Source: Actibacterium ureilyticum
GTDB lineage: Bacteria > Pseudomonadota > Alphaproteobacteria > Rhodobacterales > Rhodobacteraceae
Reading direction: 5' to 3'
DNA: 64,000 nt
Assembly (NCBI RefSeq): GCF_002285435.1
Contig: NZ_NSBT01000037.1
Location: 806,001-870,000 of the forward strand
Both the position numbers and the translations under genes were made by a program. Positions 26,977-34,539 of the stretch are shown here, piece after piece (the first letter of the stretch is position 1; every line of letters starts with the position of its first letter). The notes beneath the pieces were generated by a model. It saw only the letters and a program-made list of their open reading frames with translations. It was not told the origin of the DNA and searched no databases.

Positions 26977-27567
26977 CTACCCCGTTGGAACAGCCAGGTC
27001 GAACTGCCGCCCTTCGGAAAAGCGGCTGTCCAGCAATTCGATTTTCAGCACACAGGTGCCATCGGCATCCGGCACCCCACCTTCCAGCAGGACGAGCGCG
27101 CCGTAATCGTCGGCCATGCCGCGCAGGATGCCCGACATCAGCGCACCCGCGCCGGGAAAGCCCCAGCGGCAGGTCAGGCGAAAGGTGGACGGGCCGGTTT
27201 CCAGCAGCGACAGCTGGGGCATGTCCAGATCCGGCAGCGCCAGCGAGGCACGGCCGTTCAGCTCTTCCAGCGAGTGCAGGAAATCCAGAAAGGTCACCCC
27301 GCCAAAGCGCAGCAGGCGGCGCAGAGCCTCCAGGTTGTGGTTCGACACCAGATAGGTTCCCAGATCCTCCAGCAGCATGTCGCGCCCCTTGTCCAGGCGG
27401 GCGCCGATGGCATCCAGAAGGTCGTGGGTCACCTGGTCGTCATAGTGCAACATCGCCTCGAACCCATCCAGCGAAACACCGCATTCCGAGGCGACAGAGG
27501 CCCAAAGCCCGCCGCCATATGTGTCGGACACAAACGACTGTATCGACCGATTTACCAAACCATGCAT
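26977..27567 (-). CDS. H-NOX-like (haem NO/O2-binding, HNOB) sensor protein
   Basis: A 196-residue cytosolic sensor-domain protein whose start MHGLVNRSIQSFVSDTYG is typical of H-NOX proteins. The likely proximal haem ligand is His98 in FLDFLHSLEEL. The haem-propionate motif YxSxR, which should fall near residues 133-137, instead reads CRWGF followed by PG; no YxSxR exists in any nearby register. It could be a divergent haem sensor or a haem-free relative. ATG 27567 was chosen over 27609 because it gives the canonical family start. The partner HNOBA-GGDEF gene follows after 4 bases. Confidence 0.82.
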   Translation of the reverse strand: MHGLVNRSIQSFVSDTYGGGLWASVASECGVSLDGFEAMLHYDDQVTHDLLDAIGARLDKGRDMLLEDLGTYLVSNHNLEALRRLLRFGGVTFLDFLHSLEELNGRASLALPDLDMPQLSLLETGPSTFRLTCRWGFPGAGALMSGILRGMADDYGALVLLEGGVPDADGTCVLKIELLDSRFSEGRQFDLAVPTG

Positions 27568-27637
27568 CACACACACCTTTTCGCGGCATGGGCTCACGCT
27601 AGGCGGCAACTGTTAACAAATGCTGAAATCGCGCGGA

Positions 27638-29194
27638 TCAGAAATCGGTGGGGGCGCCGCCCTCGGCTTTGCGGCGGGCCACGAAATCGCGCAATTCCTC
27701 GGTGATGGCCGCATCCATCGGCGGGGCATCGAATTCGTTGACGATCTGCTTGAACAGCCTGTGCGCACGTTCGGCGGTCCATAGTCCCCCTTCCAGATCC
27801 CAGGCCTCGTAATTGCGCCAATCGCTCAGGAACGGTTGATAGAAGGCGGTCGTATAGCGTTCCTGGGTGTGCGGGATACCGAAAAAGTGACCGTCGGTGC
27901 CGACCTGCGCAATCGCGTCGACCGCGATGTCATCGGGGGTGGTGGCGGTGATCTGCGGCTCGAAATACCGCTGGATCTGCTGCAGCAGCTCGCAATCCAT
28001 CACGAATTTCTCGGGGCTGGCGATCAGCCCGCCCTCGAGCCAGCCCGCCGCGTGATAGACGATGTTGGTGCCCGACTGCACCGCCGACCACAGCGCGTTC
28101 GAGGTTTCCCACATCGCCTGACCATCGGGGACATTCGCAGCACAGGACCCGCTGGCGCGCAGCGGCAAGCCATAATACCGCGCCATCTGGCCGGTCATCT
28201 GCGTGGCGCGCATGTATTCGGGCGTGCCAAAGGCGGGCGCGCCGGATTTCATATCGACATTGCTAGTGAAGGTGCCCAGCACACAGGGCGCGCCGGGGCG
28301 GATATATTGCGCCAGCGCAATGGCGCTCAACCCCTCGGCCAGCGATTGCGCCACCGCGCCCGCCATGGTGACCGGCGCCATGGCCCCCGCCAGCGTGAAC
28401 GGCGTGACAATCCCCGCCTGCCCACGCCGAATGCAACGCATCCAGCCGTCCAGCATCGGCTGGTCATGTTTCAACGGCGAGGTCGAGTTGATGTTGGTAT
28501 ACATCCGCGGCGCGGCCTCGAATTCCGCGTGGCTCAGCCCGCCCGCGATACGCACCATCTCCATCACGTCTTCGACCCGTTCGCGGCCCAGGCTATAGGC
28601 GTGACAGACCTTGTCGGTCAGCGTCAGCTTGTCGAACAGCACATCCAGATGCCGCACGCTGGCATGGATATCGACCGGCTCGACCGGATAGCCGCCCGCC
28701 ACATGGATGCAGTTGAAATACTGCGTCAGCTTCAACAGGTTCCGGCAATGCTGCATCGTGCCGGGCACCTTGCCGGTTTCCATGTCCCAATAGTTCGGCG
28801 GGGACGAGACATTGACGAAGACCATATCGCGCCCGCCCAGTGTAATCGTCCGGTCGGGATTGCGCGGGGTGATCGTGAACCGGTCAGGCGCCTTGCCGAC
28901 CATTTCCATGACAAAATCCCGGTCCATCCGCACGACCTGCCCGTCGATGGTGCAGCCCGCGGATTTCAGCACCGACAGCGCCTCGTCGTTCAGAAAGGCG
29001 ATGCCGATCTCCTCCAGGATGCGCATCGCGCCATCATGGATCGCGGCCACCCCCTCGGGCGACAGCGGCTCGGTCGGGGCATCGGTGTTGCGGGGAATGC
29101 GCCACGGCATCTGCGATACCGTGCCTTGCGGTCTGCGGCGTTCGGCGGCGCTGCGGCCGCCCGCGCGGCGGCGCCGGGGCGGATGCTGGGTCAT
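27638..29194 (-). CDS. Trimethylamine methyltransferase (MttB) family protein, non-pyrrolysine
   Basis: Predicted corrinoid-dependent methyltransferase acting on a quaternary amine or related methyl donor. It has 518 residues. The MttB fold is recognisable from LKSAGCTIDGQVVRMDR, GTMQHCRNLLKLTQYF, the TSPLKHDQPM segment and TDGHFFGIPHTQERY. The reading frame has no internal TAG, so it is not a pyrrolysine enzyme. ATG 29194 has GAAGGAGGG upstream; the N-terminus is unusually arginine-rich (PPRRRRAGGRSAAERRRPQG). No corrinoid protein or activase lies nearby, so the methyl acceptor must be encoded elsewhere. Substrate unknown. Confidence 0.85.
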   Translation of the reverse strand: MTQHPPRRRRAGGRSAAERRRPQGTVSQMPWRIPRNTDAPTEPLSPEGVAAIHDGAMRILEEIGIAFLNDEALSVLKSAGCTIDGQVVRMDRDFVMEMVGKAPDRFTITPRNPDRTITLGGRDMVFVNVSSPPNYWDMETGKVPGTMQHCRNLLKLTQYFNCIHVAGGYPVEPVDIHASVRHLDVLFDKLTLTDKVCHAYSLGRERVEDVMEMVRIAGGLSHAEFEAAPRMYTNINSTSPLKHDQPMLDGWMRCIRRGQAGIVTPFTLAGAMAPVTMAGAVAQSLAEGLSAIALAQYIRPGAPCVLGTFTSNVDMKSGAPAFGTPEYMRATQMTGQMARYYGLPLRASGSCAANVPDGQAMWETSNALWSAVQSGTNIVYHAAGWLEGGLIASPEKFVMDCELLQQIQRYFEPQITATTPDDIAVDAIAQVGTDGHFFGIPHTQERYTTAFYQPFLSDWRNYEAWDLEGGLWTAERAHRLFKQIVNEFDAPPMDAAITEELRDFVARRKAEGGAPTDF

Positions 29195-29285
29195 CGGCGG
29201 CCCTCCTTCTGGGACCAGCAGACACGCAGTTTCCGAACCACGCCGCCATGAAAGCGACGCGCGATGTCGCATTCGCCCCCTGAGT

Positions 29286-29984
29286 TCAGCCCAGACGGTC
29301 GAGATAGTCCGGCAATCCGCCGATATCGGGCAGGACCGCATCGGCCAGCGGCGCAAGCTCGTCAGCGGTGGCCAGCCCGGTCAGAACCGCAACCGTGCCC
29401 ATGCCCGCAGCCCGCCCGGCCAACAGGTCGTGCCGGCTGTCGCCCACCATGATCACCTGATCGGGCGGCAGCGCGGTGTGCCCGGCAAAGGCCCGCATCT
29501 GGCCCGGCGCGGGCTTGGCCCCGAACCCGGAATCGCACCCGGCGACAAAGGCGAACCGATCCAGGATCCCCGCCTCTGCCAGATGCGCGCGCGCAGGGGC
29601 TTCGGCATCGTTGGTCGCCACGCCCAGCTGCAGCCCCCGCGCGCGCAGCCCGTCCAGCAGCGGCGCCAGCGGCACCGCCGGGGCCATGGGCGCCCGCGCC
29701 GCGGCCTGGTTCATCTGTACGATCAACCCCGCCGGATCGCGGTCGGGGAAATGACCGGTCAGGCAGGCCGCCACATCATCGGGCGTTCCGGCAACCGCCG
29801 GGCTGTCAGGGGCGAATTGCGCCGCGCCCCAGTCAAACCCGATCGCCCGCCCCAGCTCGGCCGCGCGGGTGGGCTCGCCACAGGCCAGCTCGCCCAGGAA
29901 ATCCTGCGCCCAGGCCGACCAGCTGATCGAGAAATCGAACAGCGTGCCATCCTTGTCGAAAAGTATGCCAGAAACAATGCCCAC
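29286..29984 (-). CDS. HAD family hydrolase (phosphoglycolate phosphatase-like)
   Basis: Predicted small-molecule phosphatase, about 232 residues. HAD motif I is FDKDGTLFDF (catalytic Asp nucleophile), motif II the Thr/Asn region GVATNDAEAP, motif III Lys in GAKPAPGQM, and motif IV is VGDSRHDLLAG. A cap domain sits between motifs I and II. GTG 29984 is favoured since AGGGCCGCT precedes it and it gives MGIVSGILFDKDGTLF; ATG 30038 would add 18 residues. It follows the DUF3572 gene on the same strand, in a likely operon. The substrate could be phosphoglycolate or another phosphoester. Confidence 0.82.
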   Translation of the reverse strand: MGIVSGILFDKDGTLFDFSISWSAWAQDFLGELACGEPTRAAELGRAIGFDWGAAQFAPDSPAVAGTPDDVAACLTGHFPDRDPAGLIVQMNQAAARAPMAPAVPLAPLLDGLRARGLQLGVATNDAEAPARAHLAEAGILDRFAFVAGCDSGFGAKPAPGQMRAFAGHTALPPDQVIMVGDSRHDLLAGRAAGMGTVAVLTGLATADELAPLADAVLPDIGGLPDYLDRLG

Positions 29985-30047
29985 AGCGGCCCTGCCTTTG
30001 TTTTTGCGCCTTGCGGCAAGGTTAACGGTTTCACGCATCCGCGCGTT

Positions 30048-30326
30048 TCAGGTCCAATGCATCTCGGCCCCGCCGGGCAGCGCCTGACGGGCCTTCAGCG
30101 GCGCGTCGAACGGCTGGTCCGTCGCCTGACAGAACGCCATGATCCAGACCTCGTCCATCAACAGAAAATCCAGCACGCTCAACAGGAAAGCCGGATCGTC
30201 CAGCCGGGTGCGCAGATCCTCGACCCCGGCACCGCTGGCGCCCAGAAAGATCGGCAGAACGTCGTCATTGCCGGCCAGCCAGGTGACCACCTGCAAGGCC
30301 AGGGTTTCGGCGGATTCCCGCTGCAT
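30048..30326 (-). CDS. DUF3572 family protein
   Basis: Small conserved alphaproteobacterial protein of 92 residues, predicted all-helical and cytoplasmic. The family pattern is visible in ALQVVTWLAGNDDVLPIFLG, DDPAFLLSVLDFLLMDE and the C-terminal ARQALPGG. Function unknown. It is divergent from pleD across a 100-base gap, an arrangement that suggests a shared regulatory region; the HAD gene follows in the same orientation. Confidence 0.82.
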   Translation of the reverse strand: MQRESAETLALQVVTWLAGNDDVLPIFLGASGAGVEDLRTRLDDPAFLLSVLDFLLMDEVWIMAFCQATDQPFDAPLKARQALPGGAEMHWT

Positions 30327-30427
30327 CGGGGCTGCTCCTGCTCTGTGGTAAAGAGTTTGTTAACACTTATTGGTCATTTCATTTAAGCGTAAAAACACCC
30401 GGCGCAACTGACAAGGGAGAGTTTGCG

Positions 30428-31801
30428 ATGCCCGGCCGCATCCTGATCGTCGATGACGTGGCCACCAATCGCATCCTGATGCGCGTCAAGCTGTCAGAGG
30501 GCTGTTATGACACGCTTCAGGCCGATTGTGGCACGGCCGCGCTGCAGATCGCGCGCGACGAGCAGCCCGATCTGATTCTGCTCGACCTGTTCCTGCCGGA
30601 CATGGACGGGGCCGAGGTCTGCACCGCGCTGAAGGCCGACCCGCGCACCGCCGATATCCCCGTCGTCATCGTGACCGCCGCACAGGGTGGCACCGACAAG
30701 ATGCGCGCCCTTCAGGCCGGCGCCGAAGAGGTCCTGCGCAAACCGCTGGACGATGTGATCCTGCTGGCGCGGGTGCGCAGCCTGTTGCGGGCGCGCGAAA
30801 CCGAACAGGAACTGGCGCTGCGCGAAAGCACTCGCCGCGCGTTGGGCTTTGCCGAAACGCCGCAGGGTTTCGCGCCCCGGGGGCGGGTGGCGCTGGTGGC
30901 CCGCACGCCGGAACAGTCGCAAAACTGGTGCGCCGCGCTGCAAGTGCACGGCGCGGCCGATTTCCAGCCGCTCGACCGGGCCCAGGCCCTGGCGCTGAAA
31001 CCCGACGCGCCGGTGCCCGATGTCTTCGTGGTCGCCGCCGATCTGGACCGCCAGGGCGCGGGGCTGCGCTTGCTAAGCGATCTGCGCGCCCGCCCGGCCA
31101 CCCGTCACGCCGCGATCGTGATCTCGGTCCCGTCGGGCGCGCGCGATGTCGCGGCGATGGCGCTGGATCTGGGCGCCAGCGACCTGCTGTCGGGCCCGTT
31201 CGATCCTGACGAGGCCGCCATCCGCATCGAAACCCAGCTGACCCGCAAACAACAGGCCGACCGCCTGCGCGCCTCGGTCAAGGACGGGCTGCGACTGGCG
31301 GTGACAGATCCGCTGACCGGGCTCTACAACCGCCGCTATGCGATGCCGCACCTGGCACAGATCGCCGAGCGCACCGCCGAAACACAAAAGACCTTCGCCG
31401 TGATGATCCTGGACTTGGACCGGTTCAAACAGGTCAACGACACCCATGGCCACGCCGCAGGCGACGCGGTGCTGGTACAGGTCGCGGCGTTGCTGGGTGC
31501 GCAGCTTCGTCCGTCGGACCTGCTGGCCCGGATCGGGGGCGAGGAGTTCATGGTCGTGCTGCCGGAATGCGATCTGGGCCGCGCCCGGAAAACCGCCGAA
31601 CGGCTGCGCCGGGAAATCTGCCAGGCCCCGATCACCCTGCCCGAGGGCGCGCCGATCTCGGTCTCGGTCAGCATCGGGATCGCCACATCGGACGGGATCC
31701 GCAACGCGCCCGAAGACGTGTTCGACATGGCCGACAAGGCCCTGTTCGATGCCAAAGCGCAAGGGCGCAACACCGTCACGGTCTGCCGCCCGGCGGCCTG
31801 A
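30428..31801 (+). CDS. pleD: PleD-type response regulator diguanylate cyclase
   Basis: Cyclic-di-GMP synthase activated by phosphorylation. It has 457 residues arranged REC-REC'-GGEEF. REC1 (1-120) has the acidic pair DD near residue 10, phosphoacceptor Asp53 in LLDLFLPDMDG and Lys in RKPLDD. The second receiver (about 150-275) lacks a phosphorylatable Asp (VVAADLDRQG) and is an adaptor. The catalytic domain has TDPLTGLYNRRY, active site RIGGEEF and the RxxD inhibitory site (RPSD). AAGGGAGAG precedes the ATG. It likely links cell-cycle or surface signals to motility and polysaccharide output. Confidence 0.94.
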   Translation: MPGRILIVDDVATNRILMRVKLSEGCYDTLQADCGTAALQIARDEQPDLILLDLFLPDMDGAEVCTALKADPRTADIPVVIVTAAQGGTDKMRALQAGAEEVLRKPLDDVILLARVRSLLRARETEQELALRESTRRALGFAETPQGFAPRGRVALVARTPEQSQNWCAALQVHGAADFQPLDRAQALALKPDAPVPDVFVVAADLDRQGAGLRLLSDLRARPATRHAAIVISVPSGARDVAAMALDLGASDLLSGPFDPDEAAIRIETQLTRKQQADRLRASVKDGLRLAVTDPLTGLYNRRYAMPHLAQIAERTAETQKTFAVMILDLDRFKQVNDTHGHAAGDAVLVQVAALLGAQLRPSDLLARIGGEEFMVVLPECDLGRARKTAERLRREICQAPITLPEGAPISVSVSIGIATSDGIRNAPEDVFDMADKALFDAKAQGRNTVTVCRPAA

Positions 31802-31819
31802 GGGGGGCATTCAACCCCG

Positions 31820-31863
31820 CCCCCTTCTTCTTGGCAAAAATACTCATCGGCCCCGCCCGCGGG
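31820..31863 (-). repeat. Dispersed intergenic element, copy 2, terminator-like on the minus strand
   Basis: Near-identical to copy 1 at 5109-5151: CCCGCGGG (31856-31863), a short GC spacer, then ATGAGTATTTTTGCC and AAGAAGAAGGGGG on the minus strand. Again it lies between convergent genes (pleD and the periplasmic sensor gene), but here the minus-strand gene ends 55 bases before it. Flanking TCAGCG on the hairpin side is also shared. Confidence 0.65.
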
Positions 31864-31917
31864 ATCAGCGCGCGCTTGGGGGTCTGATCCCGATACAGGC
31901 CGCAGAATGCCCGGTCC

Positions 31918-32406
31918 TTACCGATCCGGCCCGGGCTTCTTGCGTTTGCGCACCGCCTGTTGCAGCCGGTCGGCAAAGGCCGCGCGCTCGGCATCGGTCA
32001 TGGTCTCCAACCGGTCCAGCAGCACCCCCCGCACGGTCAGGATCTGACCGTTGATCTGCTGATGCTGCCGTTCCAGCGCGGCGGCGGCGGCGGCGGGGTC
32101 ATAGGGGCTGCGGCGCAGCTCGGTCAGGAACGCCTCGAACCCCGCCCGCAGCTCGCGGCGATGGGCGCGCGGATCGCCCCGTTCGCGCACCGCCTCGCGG
32201 ACGGCGCGCTGGTCGGCCTCGCTCAGCGCGCGGGTAAAGGGGCCATAGCTGCTCATGCCGTCATCGGGACGGTGGCCGGGCCGGCCGCTCAGCATCGCGC
32301 CGATCACGACGCCCGCGACCAGCAGGTTCACGGCCAGCGACAGGATCAGCGCGATCCCGGTCCAGCGGCGCCCGGATTTGGGCGGATTGATATCGTCGAT
32401 GCCCAT
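31918..32406 (-). CDS. Periplasmic heavy-metal-sensor-like protein (CpxP/ZraP superfamily)
   Basis: A 162-residue protein with one N-terminal membrane segment (about 17-38, IALILSLAVNLLVAGVVIG) and a periplasmic, highly charged helical domain containing repeated Arg/Glu heptads (ADQRAVREAVRERGD, MTDAERAAFADRLQQAV), as in periplasmic metal- or envelope-stress sensors. Third in an operon after an ECF sigma factor and an anti-sigma-like protein, starting 3 bases after the latter. It could modulate the anti-sigma factor in response to envelope conditions; the ligand is unknown. Confidence 0.72.
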   Translation of the reverse strand: MGIDDINPPKSGRRWTGIALILSLAVNLLVAGVVIGAMLSGRPGHRPDDGMSSYGPFTRALSEADQRAVREAVRERGDPRAHRRELRAGFEAFLTELRRSPYDPAAAAAALERQHQQINGQILTVRGVLLDRLETMTDAERAAFADRLQQAVRKRKKPGPDR

Positions 32407-32408
32407 GT

Positions 32409-32771
32409 CTAGCCCTCGAAAGCGTAATAGGAGTCCAGCTCCAGCGTCATTTGTTCCGTCAGCCGCTGATCGGCGTCCAGAAAGGAAACGTTCAACAGAT
32501 CAAGCGTCGCCGGCGGGCTGTACCCGATCCAGACGCCCGCCACCGTGGCCGCGGTCAGCCCGCCCGCCAGTGCCATCCGGCCAGGCAGATCCCGCCACCA
32601 GGACAGCACCCGCCCGCCGCCTGGTGCGGCGGCCTTCGGTGCCGCCTTCGGCTGTTCGCGCTCTGCATCCGCCACGATCCGCGCCAGCAAATCCTGCGAC
32701 GGAACCGGGGCGTCGGCACGCATCTCGGCGAAATACGCATTCAGAATGTCGTCATCATGTTTGTCAGACAT
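32409..32771 (-). CDS. Putative membrane anti-sigma factor
   Basis: A 120-residue protein with a cytoplasmic N-terminal part (about 1-60, DILNAYFAEMRADAPVPSQDLL), one membrane segment (about 67-84) and a short periplasmic tail. There is no zinc-binding HxxxCxxC motif, so it is not a ZAS-type anti-sigma factor. Overlap of its start with the sigma factor gene by 8 bases, its topology and its order in the operon are the basis of the call. Function is inferred. Confidence 0.6.
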   Translation of the reverse strand: MSDKHDDDILNAYFAEMRADAPVPSQDLLARIVADAEREQPKAAPKAAAPGGGRVLSWWRDLPGRMALAGGLTAATVAGVWIGYSPPATLDLLNVSFLDADQRLTEQMTLELDSYYAFEG

Positions 32772-33342
32772 CTTCGATCCCCAATTCCTCCTTTCGTGCC
32801 GACAGCGCGGCGGCCAATGCGCGCTTGCCCCGCGCGGTCAGGCTTTCGACGGCTTCGACACTGATCTCCATCACCTCGGCAATCTGCGGATTGCCCAACC
32901 CTTCGATATGGCGCAGCACCACCGCCTGCCGTTGCCGGTCGAGCAAGGTGGCCAGCGCCTGTTGCAGCGCATCGGCGCGCGCCTGCGTCTGCATCTGCGC
33001 CTCGACGCCCGGGCGGTCATCGGGGGGCTCTGCCACCTCGTCCAGCCCGACCCCGCGCCGGCGGCGCAACAGATCGATACACAGGTTCGACACCACACGA
33101 TAGAGCCAGGTCGACACCTGAGCCTCGCCTTGGCGCCATTCCGGCGCGGCCCGCCACAGCCGCAGCATGGCCTCTTGCACCACATCTTCGGCCTCGGCGC
33201 GATCGCGCAGCATGCGCACCGCCACGCTCAGCGCGCGCGGGGCCAGCCGTGCGGTCAGCACCTGTGCCGCGGATCCGTCGCCATTGGCATAAAGCAACAG
33301 CAACGCATCGTCAGTAACCTCGGCATGCGCGTCCAGGGCCAT
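32764..33342 (-). CDS. ECF-type RNA polymerase sigma factor
   Basis: Group 4 sigma factor of 192 residues. Region 2 spans about 25-95 (RMLRDRAEAEDVVQEAMLRLW and VSTWLYRVVSNLCIDLLRRRR), and region 4 about 125-180 (RQAVVLRHIEGLGNPQIAEVMEIS, then VESLTARGKRAL). It heads an operon with an anti-sigma-like protein and a periplasmic sensor, so it probably governs an envelope or metal stress regulon. An EF-hand protein gene lies upstream on the same strand. Confidence 0.9.
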   Translation of the reverse strand: MALDAHAEVTDDALLLLYANGDGSAAQVLTARLAPRALSVAVRMLRDRAEAEDVVQEAMLRLWRAAPEWRQGEAQVSTWLYRVVSNLCIDLLRRRRGVGLDEVAEPPDDRPGVEAQMQTQARADALQQALATLLDRQRQAVVLRHIEGLGNPQIAEVMEISVEAVESLTARGKRALAAALSARKEELGIEDV

Positions 33343-33378
33343 GATCCTCCTGCAGCGTATGACGCAACCTTTGTCAGC

Positions 33379-33399
33379 CCGGCGCCAGGATGGCGCCGG
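33379..33399 (-). terminator. Hairpin between EF-hand gene and sigma factor gene
   Basis: Perfect 8-bp stem CCGGCGCC/GGCGCCGG with a 5-base loop in the 76-base gap. No T-run follows on the minus strand. It may partially terminate or stabilise the EF-hand transcript. Confidence 0.4.
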
Positions 33400-33418
33400 A
33401 ACCGATCATTTCGTAAAA

Positions 33419-33964
33419 TCAGTACTTCTTCCAGTGCGGATGACGTTCGCCACCGGCATGCCGGTCACCGCCACGCTTGCGCATCATGTCGCGCGCGGCC
33501 TGGAACTCCTCTTCCGAGATCGCCCCGTCGCCATCGGCATCCAGCCGCTGGAACATGGTCTGGTTCTGCGGCGCGGCGGCCAGTTCCTCGGCGCTGAGCA
33601 GGCCATCGCCATCGCTGTCCAGACGTTCGATCATCTGTTCGGGATTGGGCCCACGGGGACCGTCACCGCTGCGCATCGGGCGATCGCCACGCGGTCCGCG
33701 CTCTTCGCGGAAGGACGCGATCGCGGCCTGGATCTCCTCGGCGCTCAGTTGGCCGTCGCCATCGGCATCGGCCTTGGTGAACCGCTCCTGCCGCGGGGCC
33801 AGAAACTCTTCCTGGCTGACCTGACCATCCTTGTCGGCATCCAGCGTTTCGATGAAGCGCTGGCCGAACTGTTCGCCCCGCGCCAGAACCGGACCGGTCA
33901 GGGCCACGCCAGCGGTGCCCAGTGCCAGAACGGTGAAGGCGGTTGTGATCATTGCTCGTTTCAT
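33419..33964 (-). CDS. Secreted EF-hand calcium-binding protein
   Basis: A 181-residue exported protein with a signal peptide (about 1-27, ending VLARG) and four EF-hand loops: DADKDGQVSQEE, DADGDGQLSAEE, DSDGDGLLSAEE and DADGDGAISEEE. All have acidic residues at positions 1, 3, 5 and 12, so calcium binding is likely. ATG 33964 was chosen over 33970 because GGAGAG is then properly spaced. It lies upstream of the ECF sigma operon on the same strand and may be part of that regulon. The Arg/Gly/Pro linker separates two EF-hand pairs. Confidence 0.85.
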   Translation of the reverse strand: MKRAMITTAFTVLALGTAGVALTGPVLARGEQFGQRFIETLDADKDGQVSQEEFLAPRQERFTKADADGDGQLSAEEIQAAIASFREERGPRGDRPMRSGDGPRGPNPEQMIERLDSDGDGLLSAEELAAAPQNQTMFQRLDADGDGAISEEEFQAARDMMRKRGGDRHAGGERHPHWKKY

Positions 33965-34164
33965 CGGCATCTCTCCTTTGTCATGCCCGTTGTGTCGACG
34001 CGGTTTTCGTCGCGTTCTGGTCTAAAAACGGGCGGCGGGCGGATTTCCGTCGCGGCTTTGTCGAAAAATCTGTGACATCGGGACGCAAGCCTGCCGGGAC
34101 CCGATGCAAGGGGTTTCGAATTGGGCTATGGAAGATACAGGAGCGCGGAACAGGAACCTGAAAC

Positions 34165-34539
34165 ATGAGCGAGAGCGAGCGGCCCCTTCGACCGGCCATT
34201 CTGCGCGGATGGCGCCGGCAATGTCCGAAATGCGGGGCCGGACCGATGCTGCAAGGCTATCTCAAGGTGCGGGACAATTGCCCCGTCTGCCACGAGGAAC
34301 TGCATCACCACCGTGCCGATGACGGCCCGGCCTATTTCACGATCCTGATCGTGGGGCACCTGCTGGCGCCGGTGATGCTGACGGCGTTTACCATCTATCG
34401 GCCCGACCCGCTGGTTCTGGGCACCTGTCTGGCGGTTGGCGCGGTCGCGGTTTCGCTGTATCTTCTGCCCCGGCTGAAGGGTGCGCTGGTCGCATTGCAA
34501 TGGGCCAAACGCATGCACGGCTTCGGAGAACGCGCCTGA
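34165..34539 (+). CDS. DUF983 family membrane protein
   Basis: A 124-residue protein with a zinc-ribbon-like N-terminus (CPKCGAGPM and CPVCHEEL) and two membrane helices (about 57-75 and 82-100). The pattern ADDGPAYFTILIVGH is characteristic of DUF983. In many alphaproteobacteria, DUF983 genes lie near cytochrome oxidase or Nudix genes. The biochemical role is unknown; a role in metal handling is speculative. The TGA overlaps a possible CTG start of the Nudix gene. Confidence 0.82.
   Translation: MSESERPLRPAILRGWRRQCPKCGAGPMLQGYLKVRDNCPVCHEELHHHRADDGPAYFTILIVGHLLAPVMLTAFTIYRPDPLVLGTCLAVGAVAVSLYLLPRLKGALVALQWAKRMHGFGERA

Noticed and set aside
25911-27602. Plus-strand reading frame of 563 codons opposite the H-NOX/cyclase pair
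   Set aside because: Antisense shadow of two recognisable genes; no domain visible.
31776-31846. Peptide starting MSIFAKKKG within dispersed element copy 2
   Set aside because: Not listed as a gene: no ribosome-binding site and the element has terminator-like structure; kept only as a note in findings.
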